Shown: positions 27,142 to 36,691, numbered from the stretch's first letter. The stretch is DNA of 64,000 bases from Agrobacterium sp. RAC06 (GCF_001713475.1 NZ_CP016499.1:3422001-3486000); one strand, 5' to 3'. Made by a program: numbers and translations. Notes: generated by a model from the letters alone, not told the origin.

Positions 27142-28707
27142 ATGAAGAGGCTGTTCCGGAGCGCATTTGCCGCTGCCGCCTTGAGTGCCGCCATGATCGC
27201 CGCCCAACCGGCGAGCGCGCAGACCCCGCCCAATGTCCTCGTCGTCGGGCAGATCGCCGAACCCAAGTCTCTCGATCCGCATACGGTGACCGCCACCAAT
27301 GATTTCCGCATTCTGGTGAATGTTTATGAGGGCCTTGTGCGCTTCAAGGACGGGACGCTGGAGATCGAGCCGGCACTTGCGGAGAGCTGGGATATCTCGG
27401 AGGACGGCAAGACCTATACGTTCAAGCTGCGTCAGGGGGTGAAGTTTCACGACGGTTCGGACTTCACCGCCGAGGCCGTCAAGTTCAACTTCGACCGGAT
27501 GCTGAAAGAGGACCATCCTTTCTACAATACCGGCCCCTTTCCCCTGTCGTTCAACTTCGCCTCTGTCGAGGCCGTCAACGTGATTGACAGCCAGACTGTC
27601 GAGTTCAAGCTGAGCGAGGCTTTTGCGCCCTTCCTGTCCAATCTCGCCTATCCCACGGGGCTGATCGTTTCTCCGGCTGCGGTGGAGCAGCATGGCGCCG
27701 ACTATGGCCGGAACCCCTCTGGTACCGGACCCTTCAAGTTTGCCGAATGGCTGTCCAACCAACGTGTGGTCGTCGAGCGCAACCCGGACTACTGGGGTGA
27801 GGCTGCGGCCCTCGAAGCCGTCGTCTTTCGACCCGTGACAGATGCAAACACGCGTGTTGCCGAAATGCTTTCCGGAGGCATCGACGTGATGGTCGAGGTG
27901 CCGCCGGACAATCTCACGACCTTCCAGCAGGATGCCGCGTTCTCTGTCGCCGAGCAGGCGGGGCCGCATGTCTGGTTCGGCATCCTGAACACGAAGAGCG
28001 GTCCGTTCGCCGACAAGCGCGTTCGTCAGGCCGCCAACTACGCCGTCAACAAGGAGACGCTGGTCAACGATGTGCTCCAGGGCACGGCAACAGTGGCCGC
28101 TGGACCGATTCCGCCTGCCTTCAACTGGGTGGAAAGCTCGGTCGAGCCCTATGCCTACGATCCAGAGAAGGCCAAGGCCTTGCTTGCCGAGGCAGGTGTC
28201 GAGGCGCCGGAACTGACATTCTATGTCACTGAAGGCGGCTCGGGCATGCTCGATCCGGTGACGATGGGCGCAGCCATTCAGGCCGATCTGCAGGCTGTCG
28301 GCTTCAACGTCAAGATCGAGACCTATGAGTGGAATACCTTCCTCGGTCGCGTGAACCAAGGTCTCGACGGTCAGGCTGATATGGCCGAAATGGCCTGGAT
28401 GACGAATGATCCCGACACCGTGCCCTATCTCACGCTGCGCAGCGATGCGATGCCGGATAAGGGAGGTTTCAACTCGGGCTACTATTCCAATCCTGAGGTC
28501 GACGCTTTGCTGGAGAAGGCGCGCACATCGACGGATCAGGCTGAACGCGGCAAGCTTTACGCCCAGGTCCAGCAAATCGTGCATGACGATGCGCCCTGGC
28601 TGTTTGTTGCCAACTGGAAGCAGAACGCGGTCACGACGGCAGCTGTCCAAGGCTTCAAGCTTCAGCCCTCCTTTCTTCTCAACCTGCACGGTGTGACGAA
28701 GCAGTAA
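27142..28707 (+). CDS. ABC transporter substrate-binding protein, peptide/opine family 5
   Basis: The 521-residue protein belongs to solute-binding family 5 (DppA/OppA). A signal peptide is clear (KR near the start, alanine-rich core, cleavage after PASA before QTPP). The mature part begins with the typical AEPKSLDPHTVTA segment and contains GTGPFKF and ADKRVRQA family landmarks. It would capture oligopeptides, opines or similar compounds in the periplasm; the ligand cannot be read from sequence. It is the first gene of a five-gene unit with two permease domains, two ATPase domains and a regulator, and is followed by a strong hairpin at 28719-28753. Confidence 0.92.
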   Translation: MKRLFRSAFAAAALSAAMIAAQPASAQTPPNVLVVGQIAEPKSLDPHTVTATNDFRILVNVYEGLVRFKDGTLEIEPALAESWDISEDGKTYTFKLRQGVKFHDGSDFTAEAVKFNFDRMLKEDHPFYNTGPFPLSFNFASVEAVNVIDSQTVEFKLSEAFAPFLSNLAYPTGLIVSPAAVEQHGADYGRNPSGTGPFKFAEWLSNQRVVVERNPDYWGEAAALEAVVFRPVTDANTRVAEMLSGGIDVMVEVPPDNLTTFQQDAAFSVAEQAGPHVWFGILNTKSGPFADKRVRQAANYAVNKETLVNDVLQGTATVAAGPIPPAFNWVESSVEPYAYDPEKAKALLAEAGVEAPELTFYVTEGGSGMLDPVTMGAAIQADLQAVGFNVKIETYEWNTFLGRVNQGLDGQADMAEMAWMTNDPDTVPYLTLRSDAMPDKGGFNSGYYSNPEVDALLEKARTSTDQAERGKLYAQVQQIVHDDAPWLFVANWKQNAVTTAAVQGFKLQPSFLLNLHGVTKQ

Positions 28708-28718
28708 TCCTCCTGCGA

Positions 28719-28753
28719 CTGACGCCAGCGGGTAATCCGCTCGCCGGCGTCAG
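28719..28753 (+). other. Stem-loop between binding-protein and permease genes
   Basis: Arms CTGACGCC (28719-28726) and GGCGTCAG (28746-28753) enclose a second stem AGCGG/CCGCT with a five-base loop; four unpaired bases (28742-28745) lie on the 3' side. No T-tract follows, so it is more likely an mRNA 3'-end stabiliser or partial attenuator than a full terminator. It would favour more binding protein than permease. Confidence 0.6.
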
Positions 28754-28777
28754 CCTTGAACGTTCCCGGAGGTTGCG

Positions 28778-29725
28778 ATGTCGGCCTATATTCTCAAACG
28801 TCTGATCGCGGTCGTGCCCGTGCTGTTCGGCCTGTCGATCATCGTCTTCCTGGTGATGGCCCTCATTCCCGGGGATACGGCGACCGCCATTCTTGGCGCC
28901 TATGCAACGCCTGAAAATGTCGAGCGGATCAATCGCGACCTCGGTCTCGACCAGCCTCTGTTTCAGCAATACCTGGTCTGGATCGGCAATGTGCTGCAGG
29001 GTGATTTCGGCCGCTCCTATGCCCTGAACCGACCCGTGCTGGACGAGGTCCTCGAGCGTTTCGGCGCGACCCTCATCCTTGCCGGCGTCTCTCTCGTCTT
29101 GTGCACGGTCATCGGCCTTCTCGCCGGTGTTGTCTCGGCTGTCCGGCAATTTGGATGGGCGGACCGCGCGATCACCTTCTTCGTGCTGGCCGGGATCTCC
29201 ATGCCATCCTTCTGGCTGGGGCTCCTTCTCATCTACCTCTTCGCGGTCAAGTGGCGCATGCTGCCGGCCTCGGGCATGTATGCCGTCTATGGGGGAGGAG
29301 ACATCAAGGACCTTCTGCTTCATCTGGTGCTGCCCGCCGTCACGCTGTCGGTCGTCGCGGCAGGCGTGATCGCGCGTCTGACGCGGGGCGCCATGCTGGA
29401 AGTGCTTCGGCAGGACTTTGTCCGCACAGCCCGCGCCAAGGGACTTTCGGAACGGCGGGTCATCTATGGTCACGCGTTTCGATCGGCACTGGTCAGCATC
29501 ATTCCGGTGATCGGCATCCAGTCCGGCTTCGTGCTCGGCGGCGCCGTCTATATCGAGACCGTGTTCCAGTGGCCGGGTGTCGGGGCCATGCTGGTCAAGG
29601 CCATCTCCAGCCGCGACATCCTGCTGGTCCAGGGCGGTGTGCTGGTCGTTGCCGCGAGCTACGTGCTCTTCAACCTCGTCGCCGATGTTCTCCAATCCAT
29701 GCTCGACCCGAGGATCCGCACGTGA
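28778..29725 (+). CDS. ABC transporter permease, DppB-like
   Basis: The 315-residue inner-membrane protein is a DppB/OppB-type permease, with the N-terminal YILKRLIAVVPVLFG segment, about six membrane helices, and the EAA loop around ARAKGLSERRVIYGHAFRSAL, which contacts the ATPase. It pairs with the permease half of the following fusion protein. Its stop codon overlaps the next gene's GTG start as GTGA, showing translational coupling. A Shine-Dalgarno GGAGGT precedes ATG 28778. Confidence 0.93.
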   Translation: MSAYILKRLIAVVPVLFGLSIIVFLVMALIPGDTATAILGAYATPENVERINRDLGLDQPLFQQYLVWIGNVLQGDFGRSYALNRPVLDEVLERFGATLILAGVSLVLCTVIGLLAGVVSAVRQFGWADRAITFFVLAGISMPSFWLGLLLIYLFAVKWRMLPASGMYAVYGGGDIKDLLLHLVLPAVTLSVVAAGVIARLTRGAMLEVLRQDFVRTARAKGLSERRVIYGHAFRSALVSIIPVIGIQSGFVLGGAVYIETVFQWPGVGAMLVKAISSRDILLVQGGVLVVAASYVLFNLVADVLQSMLDPRIRT

Positions 29726-31521
29726 GTACCGTATCCGAGGTTGCCCAGCCCAAAGTCGCTTCCAGCCGGATCACATCCTGGCGGCTGCTTCTCAACAACC
29801 GTCTCGCGGCGGCAGGTCTCGTGCTGATCGGGTTGATCGCTCTCCTGATCCTGCTTGTGCCGATCCTGCCTCTGCCCGATCCCGATGCCACCGCGCCGGC
29901 AGAACGGCTGAAGCCGGTTCTGACGGCCGGGCATCTTCTCGGCACCGATCAGCTTGGCCGCGATATCCTGAGCCGGCTTTTGTGGGGCGCGCGTCTGTCC
30001 GTCACGGTCGGCTTCACGGCGACGCTGATCGCCGCGCTGATCGGGTCGGTCATCGGCATTGTCGCTGGCTATGTCGGTGGACGCACGGACAATGCCATCA
30101 TGCGTGGCATCGACATGCTGATGGCCTTTCCCTACATCCTGCTGGCGCTGGCGATCGTTGCCGCGCTCGGGCCGGGCCTGATGAACGCGCTCTATGCCAT
30201 CGCCATCGTCAACATCCCCTTTTTCGCGCGCAATGTGCGCGGCGTGACGCTCGGATACGCCCATCGCGAATTCGTCGATGCTGCGCGCCTGTCCGGCAAG
30301 GGGCACCTGTCCGTCATGTTCACCGAGGTGTTGCCGAATGTGGCGCCGGTCATCGTCATCACGATGTCGACGACAGCCGGCTGGATGATCCTGGAAACGG
30401 CGGGGCTCAGCTTCCTCGGTCTTGGCGCGCAGCCGCCGCAAGCCGATCTCGGCTCGATGCTGGGTGAGGGGCGGGCGCAGCTCTTCACCGCTCCGCATGT
30501 TTCGATCGTGCCGGGCGTCATGATCTTCCTCATCGTCATCAGCCTCAATGTGCTGGGTGACGGCATTCGCGACGTTCTCGATCCACGTCTGCGCTCCGGG
30601 GCGCTTGCCCGCCCGGGACCTGTCACGGAAGTTGCGACCGATCGAAACGTTCCGGAGAACTCAGTCCGGGACGCTGCTCTTTCCATCGAAGGTCTGGAGA
30701 CCGGTTTCCGCAGCGGAGACGACATTATTCCGGCCGTGCGTGGGGTTTCCCTGCATGTGAAGCGCGGCGAATGTCTCGGGTTGATCGGTGAAAGCGGGTC
30801 GGGGAAGAGCGTTACGGCACTATCTGTGATGGGGCTCGTTGCCTCCCCACCGGGCATCATCCAGAGTGGCGCCATTTATGTGGGCAATGAAGACGTGCTG
30901 GCGATGCCGCAGACACGACTGATCTCCCTGCGTGGTAGTCGCGTCGCCTATGTGTTTCAGGATCCCCTGACCACCCTGCACCCCATGTATCCCGTCGGAC
31001 GGCAAGTCGAGGAAGCGATCGCCGCGCATCAGTCGCTCGGTGCACGTGAGCGACGTGAACGGGCGATTGCGCTGCTTGAAAAGGTTGGCATACCGGAGGC
31101 CCGGGAAAGGGCGAAACACTACCCACATCAGCTTTCGGGCGGTCAGCGCCAGCGTATCGGCATTGCCATGGCGCTTGCCAACGATCCTGATGTAATCATT
31201 GCCGACGAGCCGACGACCGCTCTCGACGTGACCGTGCAGGCCCGCATTCTGGAACTCTTGCGTGATCTGCAGCGAGAGCGCGGGATGGCGCTTCTCTTCA
31301 TCACCCATGATTTCGGCGTCGTGTCGGATATTTGTGACCGCGTCGCCGTGATGAAGGACGGTCAGATCGTCGAGACCGGTGAAACGCGCGCGGTTCTCGC
31401 CAACCCGCAGCATGACTACACGAAGCGGCTGATCGCCTGCGTGCCCGAACTCGGGACCGGCGCGCAATTCCTGGAGCGTGTCGCCCGGCTCTTCCCTAAG
31501 CAGAAAGCGGAGGTGTCATGA
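29722..31521 (+). CDS. Fused ABC permease-ATPase (DppC-DppD type)
   Basis: One 599-residue frame contains a full DppC-like permease (about residues 15-290, with helices, the DQLGRDILSRLLWGAR segment and EAA loop), followed after a short linker by a DppD-like ATPase. ATPase motifs are Walker A GESGSGKS, signature LSGGQRQR and Walker B VIIADEPTTALD. No stop or frameshift separates the halves, so this is a genuine fusion; such fusions occur in some proteobacterial peptide transporters. Start is GTG 29722, overlapping the upstream stop. The protein complements the DppB-like permease and the separate DppF-like ATPase. Confidence 0.92.
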   Translation: MSTVSEVAQPKVASSRITSWRLLLNNRLAAAGLVLIGLIALLILLVPILPLPDPDATAPAERLKPVLTAGHLLGTDQLGRDILSRLLWGARLSVTVGFTATLIAALIGSVIGIVAGYVGGRTDNAIMRGIDMLMAFPYILLALAIVAALGPGLMNALYAIAIVNIPFFARNVRGVTLGYAHREFVDAARLSGKGHLSVMFTEVLPNVAPVIVITMSTTAGWMILETAGLSFLGLGAQPPQADLGSMLGEGRAQLFTAPHVSIVPGVMIFLIVISLNVLGDGIRDVLDPRLRSGALARPGPVTEVATDRNVPENSVRDAALSIEGLETGFRSGDDIIPAVRGVSLHVKRGECLGLIGESGSGKSVTALSVMGLVASPPGIIQSGAIYVGNEDVLAMPQTRLISLRGSRVAYVFQDPLTTLHPMYPVGRQVEEAIAAHQSLGARERRERAIALLEKVGIPEARERAKHYPHQLSGGQRQRIGIAMALANDPDVIIADEPTTALDVTVQARILELLRDLQRERGMALLFITHDFGVVSDICDRVAVMKDGQIVETGETRAVLANPQHDYTKRLIACVPELGTGAQFLERVARLFPKQKAEVS

Positions 31522-32315
31522 CGACGTCTGCGATCCAGGTCCGTGAGCTCACCAAGTCCTTCGGTGGCGGGCGCAGCCTGTTCGGCAAGGAACGGTACGA
31601 GGTCAAGGCCGTGAAATCCGTGTCGCTGGATCTGATGCGAGGTGAAACGCTTGCCGTCGTCGGGGAAAGCGGATCGGGAAAGAGCACACTTGCCCGCATG
31701 CTGGTCGGGCTCGAGACGCCGACCTCCGGCAGTATGCTGATCGGGGGCAAGGATGCGGAGGCGCTTCGGCGGGAAGGGCCGCGGGCCTTCGGCAAGACGA
31801 TCCAGTATGTCTTTCAGGACCCGGTTGCTTCGCTGAACCCGCGCAAGACAATCAGCAACATCCTCGAGACCCCGCTCAAGCTGCTGTGCGGATACGAGGC
31901 GCCCAAGCGGCGCCAACGGATGAACGAGCTGCTGGACGCGGTGCAGATGCCGGAAAACACGCTCTCGCGCTATCCGCACGAATTTTCCGGCGGGCAAGCA
32001 CAACGGATCGCGATCGCCCGGGCACTCGCTGCAGAAGCGGAGATCCTGGTGTTCGACGAGCCGGTGAGCGCACTCGACGTAGGTGTGCAGGCACAGGTGC
32101 TGTTGCTTCTCAGCGATCTGAAAACGCGTTTCGACTTGTCCTATCTGTTCATTAGTCACGACCTTGCCGTTGTCGAGGCAATCTGTGACCGCGTCGCTGT
32201 CATGTATTTCGGTGTGATTGTCGAGCTGGCACCCGCTGCAAGGCTTTTTGCCGATCCTGAACACGCCTATACAAGGCGGCTCGTGGCCAGTGCGCCTCGC
32301 ATCAGGAGAGAATGA
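31518..32315 (+). CDS. ABC transporter ATPase, DppF-like
   Basis: The 265-residue ATPase has Walker A GESGSGKST, signature FSGGQAQR, Walker B ILVFDEPVSALD and the peptide-importer C-terminal extension (HAYTRRLVASAPR). The FSGGQAQR variant of the usual LSGGQRQR signature is still compatible with function. It would form an ATPase pair with the DppD-like half of the preceding fusion protein; its start overlaps that gene's stop by 4 bp (ATGA). Confidence 0.93.
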   Translation: MTTSAIQVRELTKSFGGGRSLFGKERYEVKAVKSVSLDLMRGETLAVVGESGSGKSTLARMLVGLETPTSGSMLIGGKDAEALRREGPRAFGKTIQYVFQDPVASLNPRKTISNILETPLKLLCGYEAPKRRQRMNELLDAVQMPENTLSRYPHEFSGGQAQRIAIARALAAEAEILVFDEPVSALDVGVQAQVLLLLSDLKTRFDLSYLFISHDLAVVEAICDRVAVMYFGVIVELAPAARLFADPEHAYTRRLVASAPRIRRE

Positions 32316-32321
32316 CGCGCG

Positions 32322-33104
32322 ATGACCGATACTGAGGAGAGGGCGAAGACAGGCAGCGAAGACGGTAAGCGCCTGTTTACCCCGGCGGGAAAGCCGAAGC
32401 GCCGACCTGACGCCATCGCCGATCTGATGAAGGACTTCATCCGTTTGCAAGGGCTTCAGCCCGGCGATCGTCTGCCGCAGGAGCGCGAGTTGATGGACCG
32501 CTTCAAGGCCGCCAAGGGTACGGTGCGCGAGGCGATGAAGGCGCTGGAAACCCAGGGCCTGATCTTTACACGCAGCGGCCCCGGCGGCGGTGCCTTCGTC
32601 GCCGCTCCCTCCGCCCGGCACGCCATGGAGCTCTTGTCCACGCACTTCTTCTTCAATACGCCGACCCTCTCCGACATCTATGCAATCCGCAAGGCGCTGG
32701 AGCCTGAGGTTGCCGCCTCGCTTGCGGGCCTGATTTCGGGCCAGCAACTGTCGCTGCTCGAACGGACGATCCGCCTCTACGATCACCCTCCGGTCGATCC
32801 TGACGATCAATATCGTCAACGCGTCGCTGAACTCGATTTCCACTCGCAACTGGCTCAGTTCTGTCCCAACCCGCTTCTCGGGTTTCTCTGCGGCCTGATG
32901 CACAATCTGTTGCGCGATCTGCCGCTAGCGAGGCAGATCTATGCCGACCCGGCGCCCAGCTCGCGGGAGGAGGGGCTCTCCTACCAGTACCGGCTCATGG
33001 CGGCCATGAAGGACGGACGGACGGAGGATGCGCGCGCGATCGCGGCCGAACACATGGCATTCGCCGAGGCCTATATGCTGGGGCGGGCAAAAACGATCGG
33101 ATAG
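32322..33104 (+). CDS. GntR-family (FadR subfamily) transcriptional regulator
   Basis: The 260-residue protein has an N-terminal winged helix (about 25-95, with LQPGDRLPQERELMDRFK and GTVREAMKALETQGL) and a C-terminal all-helical FCD ligand domain (about 115-250), in which FHSQLAQF carries the family's acidic/His metal-ligand pattern. It lies 6 bp after the last transporter gene and probably controls this operon in response to the imported compound or a metabolite of it. A candidate target is the dyad-rich region before the binding-protein gene; a perfect 19-bp palindrome also follows the regulator at 33137. Confidence 0.88.
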   Translation: MTDTEERAKTGSEDGKRLFTPAGKPKRRPDAIADLMKDFIRLQGLQPGDRLPQERELMDRFKAAKGTVREAMKALETQGLIFTRSGPGGGAFVAAPSARHAMELLSTHFFFNTPTLSDIYAIRKALEPEVAASLAGLISGQQLSLLERTIRLYDHPPVDPDDQYRQRVAELDFHSQLAQFCPNPLLGFLCGLMHNLLRDLPLARQIYADPAPSSREEGLSYQYRLMAAMKDGRTEDARAIAAEHMAFAEAYMLGRAKTIG

Positions 33105-33136
33105 TGGCGGGGCAGGCGAGGAGATCGAGCTATGGA

Positions 33137-33155
33137 TTGCACGTGGCACGTGCAA
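33137..33155. promoter_or_regulatory. Perfect 19-bp palindrome upstream of the SLC13 permease gene
   Basis: Arms TTGCACGTG and CACGTGCAA flank a single central G. It sits 33 bp after the FadR-like regulator stop and 105 bp before the permease start, where an operator would be expected. The lack of a T-tract and the 1-base centre make a terminator unlikely. Confidence 0.55.
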
Positions 33156-33259
33156 AGTGCAGTGGGTCACTTCGCCTTCGATATTTTTGCGAGCCGGTGG
33201 AGCCAGATCGCATGTCGCGCGTTTATTCACGCGGTCAGTCGGGGGCTTTTCGAAATAAC

Positions 33260-35041
33260 ATGATGCAATTCTTCTCGGGCTACGAGGCTCAGATCTCTCT
33301 GGGTCTGGTGATCTTGCTGTTTGGTCTGTTCGTCTGGGAGAAGTATCCCGCAGAGGTGACCGCATCCGCCGGTGCGGCAGTCTTCATCGTGCTCGGCTTC
33401 GTGCCGACCGACAAGGCGATGGCGGTGTTTTCGAATTCCGCGCCGCTGACGATTGGCGCGATGTTCGTTCTCACCGGGGCTCTGGTGCGCACGGGTGTCC
33501 TGGAACGGGTGGCGGCCGTGGTTCTCGAACGATCGAAGAAACGGCCACAGCTGGCGCTTGCCGTGTTCCTGCTGACTGCCCTTGTCGCGTCGGCCTTCAT
33601 GAACAACACGCCGGTAGTCCTTGTCCTGATCCCGATCGTGATCCGGCTCGCCGCCTCGCTCGACATTGCCGCGACAAGGCTTCTCATTCCCGTGTCCTAC
33701 GCCGCCATTCTGGGCGGAACCTTGACGCTGATCGGGACGTCGACCAACCTGCTCGTTGATGGCGTTGCGCGCGGGCAGGGCCTCGAGCCCTTTTCACTTT
33801 TCGAAATCACGCCGATCGGTCTCGTGGCAGTCGTAACGGGCATGCTCACCATGCTCGTGCTCGGAAAGTTTCTTTTGCCGGATCGCCGCGAGGAAGGTGG
33901 CGAGCTGGATGATCAGGACGACGCCGAATTTCTCTCGGAAATCACCGTGCTCGCAGATGGTCCCTTCACCGAAAAACCGATCGGCGAAATTGCGGAATTC
34001 AAGCAGCCGGGCCTGCGCATCGTCGGCCTGCATGCCAATGGCGAGGTGATCCGCAAGGATGTCGAGACCATGACCCTGAAGAAGGGCGATGGGCTGATCA
34101 TTCTCGCCAGATCGACCGATCTCTTGACTCTGAACGATAAGGAAGGGTTGCGTGTCGGTCAAAGACGCGGAGCCGCGCCCAAGGGCGAGGTCATCGTCGT
34201 CGAGGCGGTCGTTGCCCCCGGCCGCTACGGCAATCGGACGCGTCTTTCCAGTCTGACCCTTGGCCGCCGTTTCGGCGTGCGCATCATCGGTGCCCACCGA
34301 CACCGGCATGTGCCGGGTCCGGACCTTGCCAATGTCCGTCTTCGGCCGGCAGACAAGCTGCTCATCGAGGGTACCGCCGAAGCGCTGGACGAACTCTCGC
34401 AGCAGAATGAGCTGATATCCGTCACGCGTTCGTCCGCCCGTGCCTTCAGGCCGACCAAGGCGCCTTTGGCGTTGCTTGCTCTCGGTCTCGTGGTGCTGCT
34501 TGCTGCATTCAATGTCATGGACATCGGCATCCTGGCGATGATCGCCGTGCCGGCTATCCTGATCTTGCGCTGTATCGACGCCGATGAAGCCTGGGGCTCG
34601 ATCGAAGGTGGTATTCTGATCCTGATCTTTGCGATGCTGATTGTGGGGCAGGGATTGCAGGAAACCGGAGCCGTTGCACTGGTTGTTGAAACGGCAATGC
34701 CGCTGATGTCGACCGTCTCTCCCTTTGTGCTGGTGCTTCTGGTCTACACGCTGTCGTCGACGCTCACCGAATGCGTGACCAACAACGCGGTGGCCGTCAT
34801 CCTGACGCCAATCGTCATCGGTCTCGGTCAGCAATTGGGTATTGATCCCAGGGCCCTTGTGGTGGCGGTCATGTTTGGTGCAAGTGCAAGCTTCGCCACG
34901 CCGATCGGCTATCAGACGAACACACTGGTCTATGGCGCCGGGAACTACCGCTTCAGCGATTTCGTCAAGATCGGCTTGCCGATGAACATCATCGTGGGCT
35001 TGGCGTCCTGCTACGCCATCTATCTTTATTATGGTCTTTGA
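33260..35041 (+). CDS. SLC13/DASS-type permease with two TrkA-C domains
   Basis: The 593-residue protein has two blocks of membrane helices (about 10-235 and 405-593) flanking two cytoplasmic TrkA-C (RCK_C) domains (about 220-310 and 320-395). The segments AFMNNTPVV and TECVTNNAVAVILTPI are the paired N-N-T/A motifs of the Na+/sulfate-dicarboxylate (SLC13, also called CitMHS/SAC1-like) family. Members of this architecture transport sulfate, dicarboxylates or similar anions; the substrate is not determined. I chose ATG 33260; the frame is open further upstream but overlaps the regulator gene and a palindrome. An aminoacid:cation symporter gene follows after 11 bp, suggesting co-transcription. 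Confidence 0.85.
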   Translation: MMQFFSGYEAQISLGLVILLFGLFVWEKYPAEVTASAGAAVFIVLGFVPTDKAMAVFSNSAPLTIGAMFVLTGALVRTGVLERVAAVVLERSKKRPQLALAVFLLTALVASAFMNNTPVVLVLIPIVIRLAASLDIAATRLLIPVSYAAILGGTLTLIGTSTNLLVDGVARGQGLEPFSLFEITPIGLVAVVTGMLTMLVLGKFLLPDRREEGGELDDQDDAEFLSEITVLADGPFTEKPIGEIAEFKQPGLRIVGLHANGEVIRKDVETMTLKKGDGLIILARSTDLLTLNDKEGLRVGQRRGAAPKGEVIVVEAVVAPGRYGNRTRLSSLTLGRRFGVRIIGAHRHRHVPGPDLANVRLRPADKLLIEGTAEALDELSQQNELISVTRSSARAFRPTKAPLALLALGLVVLLAAFNVMDIGILAMIAVPAILILRCIDADEAWGSIEGGILILIFAMLIVGQGLQETGAVALVVETAMPLMSTVSPFVLVLLVYTLSSTLTECVTNNAVAVILTPIVIGLGQQLGIDPRALVVAVMFGASASFATPIGYQTNTLVYGAGNYRFSDFVKIGLPMNIIVGLASCYAIYLYYGL

Positions 35042-35052
35042 GGAGTAGACGC

Positions 35053-36516
35053 ATGGATATCATCACCGGATTTTTCGGACTGGTCGAGGATCTCACATGG
35101 GGATGGGCTTTGATCCCCATGCTCGTTGTCTTCGGCGTGTTCATCACGGTGATGACCGGGTTCGTGCAGGTCAGGTTCTTCAAGCGAATGTTTCGCGTGC
35201 TGTTCGCCAAGAACCAGACCGGCGATCCGAATGCGATCAGCGCACGTGAGGCTCTGCTCGTGTCGGTCGGTGGACGCGTCGGTGGCGGTAACATTGCAGG
35301 TGTTGCGGTCGCGATCACGCTCGGAGGGCCGGGTGCGGTCTTCTGGATGTGGGCGATTGCGGTCATCGGCATGGCGACGAGCCTCGTCGAATCGACGCTT
35401 GCCCAGCTTTACAAGCGTTCCAACGGTGACGGCACCTATCAGGGCGGGCCTGCCGGCTACATCATCTATGGGCTCGGCGCGAAGCACAAATGGCTGGCCG
35501 TGGTCTATGCCGTGTGCCTGATGCTGGCCTTCGCCTTCGGTTTCAACGCCTTCCAGGGCAATACCTTTGCCGGTGCCGTCTATGACAGCCTCGGCGTCGA
35601 GCGTGTCTGGAGCGGCATTGGTCTTGCGATCATCACCGGCTTCATCGTCTATGGCGGCATCCGCCGTATCGCGAAGGTCGCTGATGTGATCATTCCGATC
35701 ATGGCCTTCATCTATATCGGCCTGACACTGCTGGTCATCCTGTCCAACATCACGGAGATTCCGGGCGTCATCTGGTCGATCATTGCCAATGCCTTTGGCC
35801 TGGAAGAGGTCGTCGGCGGCGGCTTCGGCGCTGCCCTGGCGCAAGGACTTCGCCGTGGGCTGTTCTCCAACGAGGCCGGCCTCGGATCCACCCCGAACGT
35901 TGCGGCGACGGCCGATGTCCGCCATCCTATCAGCCAGGGTATCACCCAGTCCTTCTCGGTGTTCATCGACACCATCGTGATCTGCACCTGCACGGCCTTC
36001 ATCATCCTGCTCAGCCCCGTCTATCAGCCGGGCGTGGAAGGCATCGACGGCATCGTGCTCACCCAGCAATCGCTGGTCAGCCAGGTCGGCGAGTGGTCGC
36101 AGTATTTCCTGACTTTCGCCATCCTGCTCTTTGCCTTCAGTTCGATCATCTACAACTACTATCTCGGTGAGACGGCCCTGAAGGTCATGACCGCACGGCC
36201 GGGCGCCTTGCATGTACTGAGGTTTGCCATCGTCATCGTCGTCTTCCTGGGGGCAACGGCTCCAGGCGCAACGGCGGTCTTCTTCTTCTCCGACCCGCTG
36301 ATGGGCGTGCTCGCGGTGGTCAACCTCACCGTAATCCTGATGCTCTTCCCCGTCGCCTTGCGGATCCTCGACGATTTCCGCTCGCAGCTGAAGGCCGGTG
36401 TGGAGCGGCCGGTCTTTGAGCCGACGGCGTTTCCGGATCTCGATCTTGATCACTCCGCCTGGCCTCATGCGCAAAGAGTGGCGGGACCGAACGGGGGCGC
36501 TCTCGCCAAGGCTTGA
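35053..36516 (+). CDS. Alanine/glycine:cation symporter (AGCS family)
   Basis: The 487-residue membrane protein shows AGCS (AlsT/DagA) family landmarks: GGRVGGGNIAGVAVAI early on, QGGPAGYI, FSNEAGLGSTPNVAATA in the middle, and about ten membrane helices. It would import alanine, glycine or a related amino acid with Na+ or H+. The start ATG 35053 has GAGGAG 7-12 bases upstream. It lies directly after the SLC13-type gene and is followed by a hairpin terminator at 36590. The coupling with an anion permease is unexplained. Confidence 0.93.
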   Translation: MDIITGFFGLVEDLTWGWALIPMLVVFGVFITVMTGFVQVRFFKRMFRVLFAKNQTGDPNAISAREALLVSVGGRVGGGNIAGVAVAITLGGPGAVFWMWAIAVIGMATSLVESTLAQLYKRSNGDGTYQGGPAGYIIYGLGAKHKWLAVVYAVCLMLAFAFGFNAFQGNTFAGAVYDSLGVERVWSGIGLAIITGFIVYGGIRRIAKVADVIIPIMAFIYIGLTLLVILSNITEIPGVIWSIIANAFGLEEVVGGGFGAALAQGLRRGLFSNEAGLGSTPNVAATADVRHPISQGITQSFSVFIDTIVICTCTAFIILLSPVYQPGVEGIDGIVLTQQSLVSQVGEWSQYFLTFAILLFAFSSIIYNYYLGETALKVMTARPGALHVLRFAIVIVVFLGATAPGATAVFFFSDPLMGVLAVVNLTVILMLFPVALRILDDFRSQLKAGVERPVFEPTAFPDLDLDHSAWPHAQRVAGPNGGALAKA

Positions 36517-36589
36517 GGATGTTTGTGGGGCGGCGGCAACGCGGCCCCCGCAAACGTCTCAAAGCGGTTGATGATATTGTCGGCTGATT

Positions 36590-36623
36590 GATGCCGCCTC
36601 GGTTTTCCGGGGCGGCATCTTTG
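36590..36623 (+). terminator. Rho-independent-like terminator after the symporter gene
   Basis: Arms GATGCCGCC (36590-36598) and GGCGGCATC (36611-36619) form a GC-rich stem, followed by TTTG. It lies 73 bp after the symporter stop codon and before the promoter of the sugar operon. Confidence 0.7.
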
Positions 36624-36661
36624 TGCTTGCCTCGTTGATAGGGCCGTTCCCATCATTTCCG

Positions 36662-36690
36662 TTGACACGCTTTAGGCGCGCTACTAGCCT
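36662..36690 (+). promoter_or_regulatory. Promoter of the sugar operon
   Basis: A perfect -35 TTGACA (36662-36667) and a -10-like TAGCCT (36685-36690) are separated by 17 bp. They lie directly before the LacI-type operator and 36 bp before the aldolase start. Confidence 0.65.
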
Positions 36691-36691
36691 G

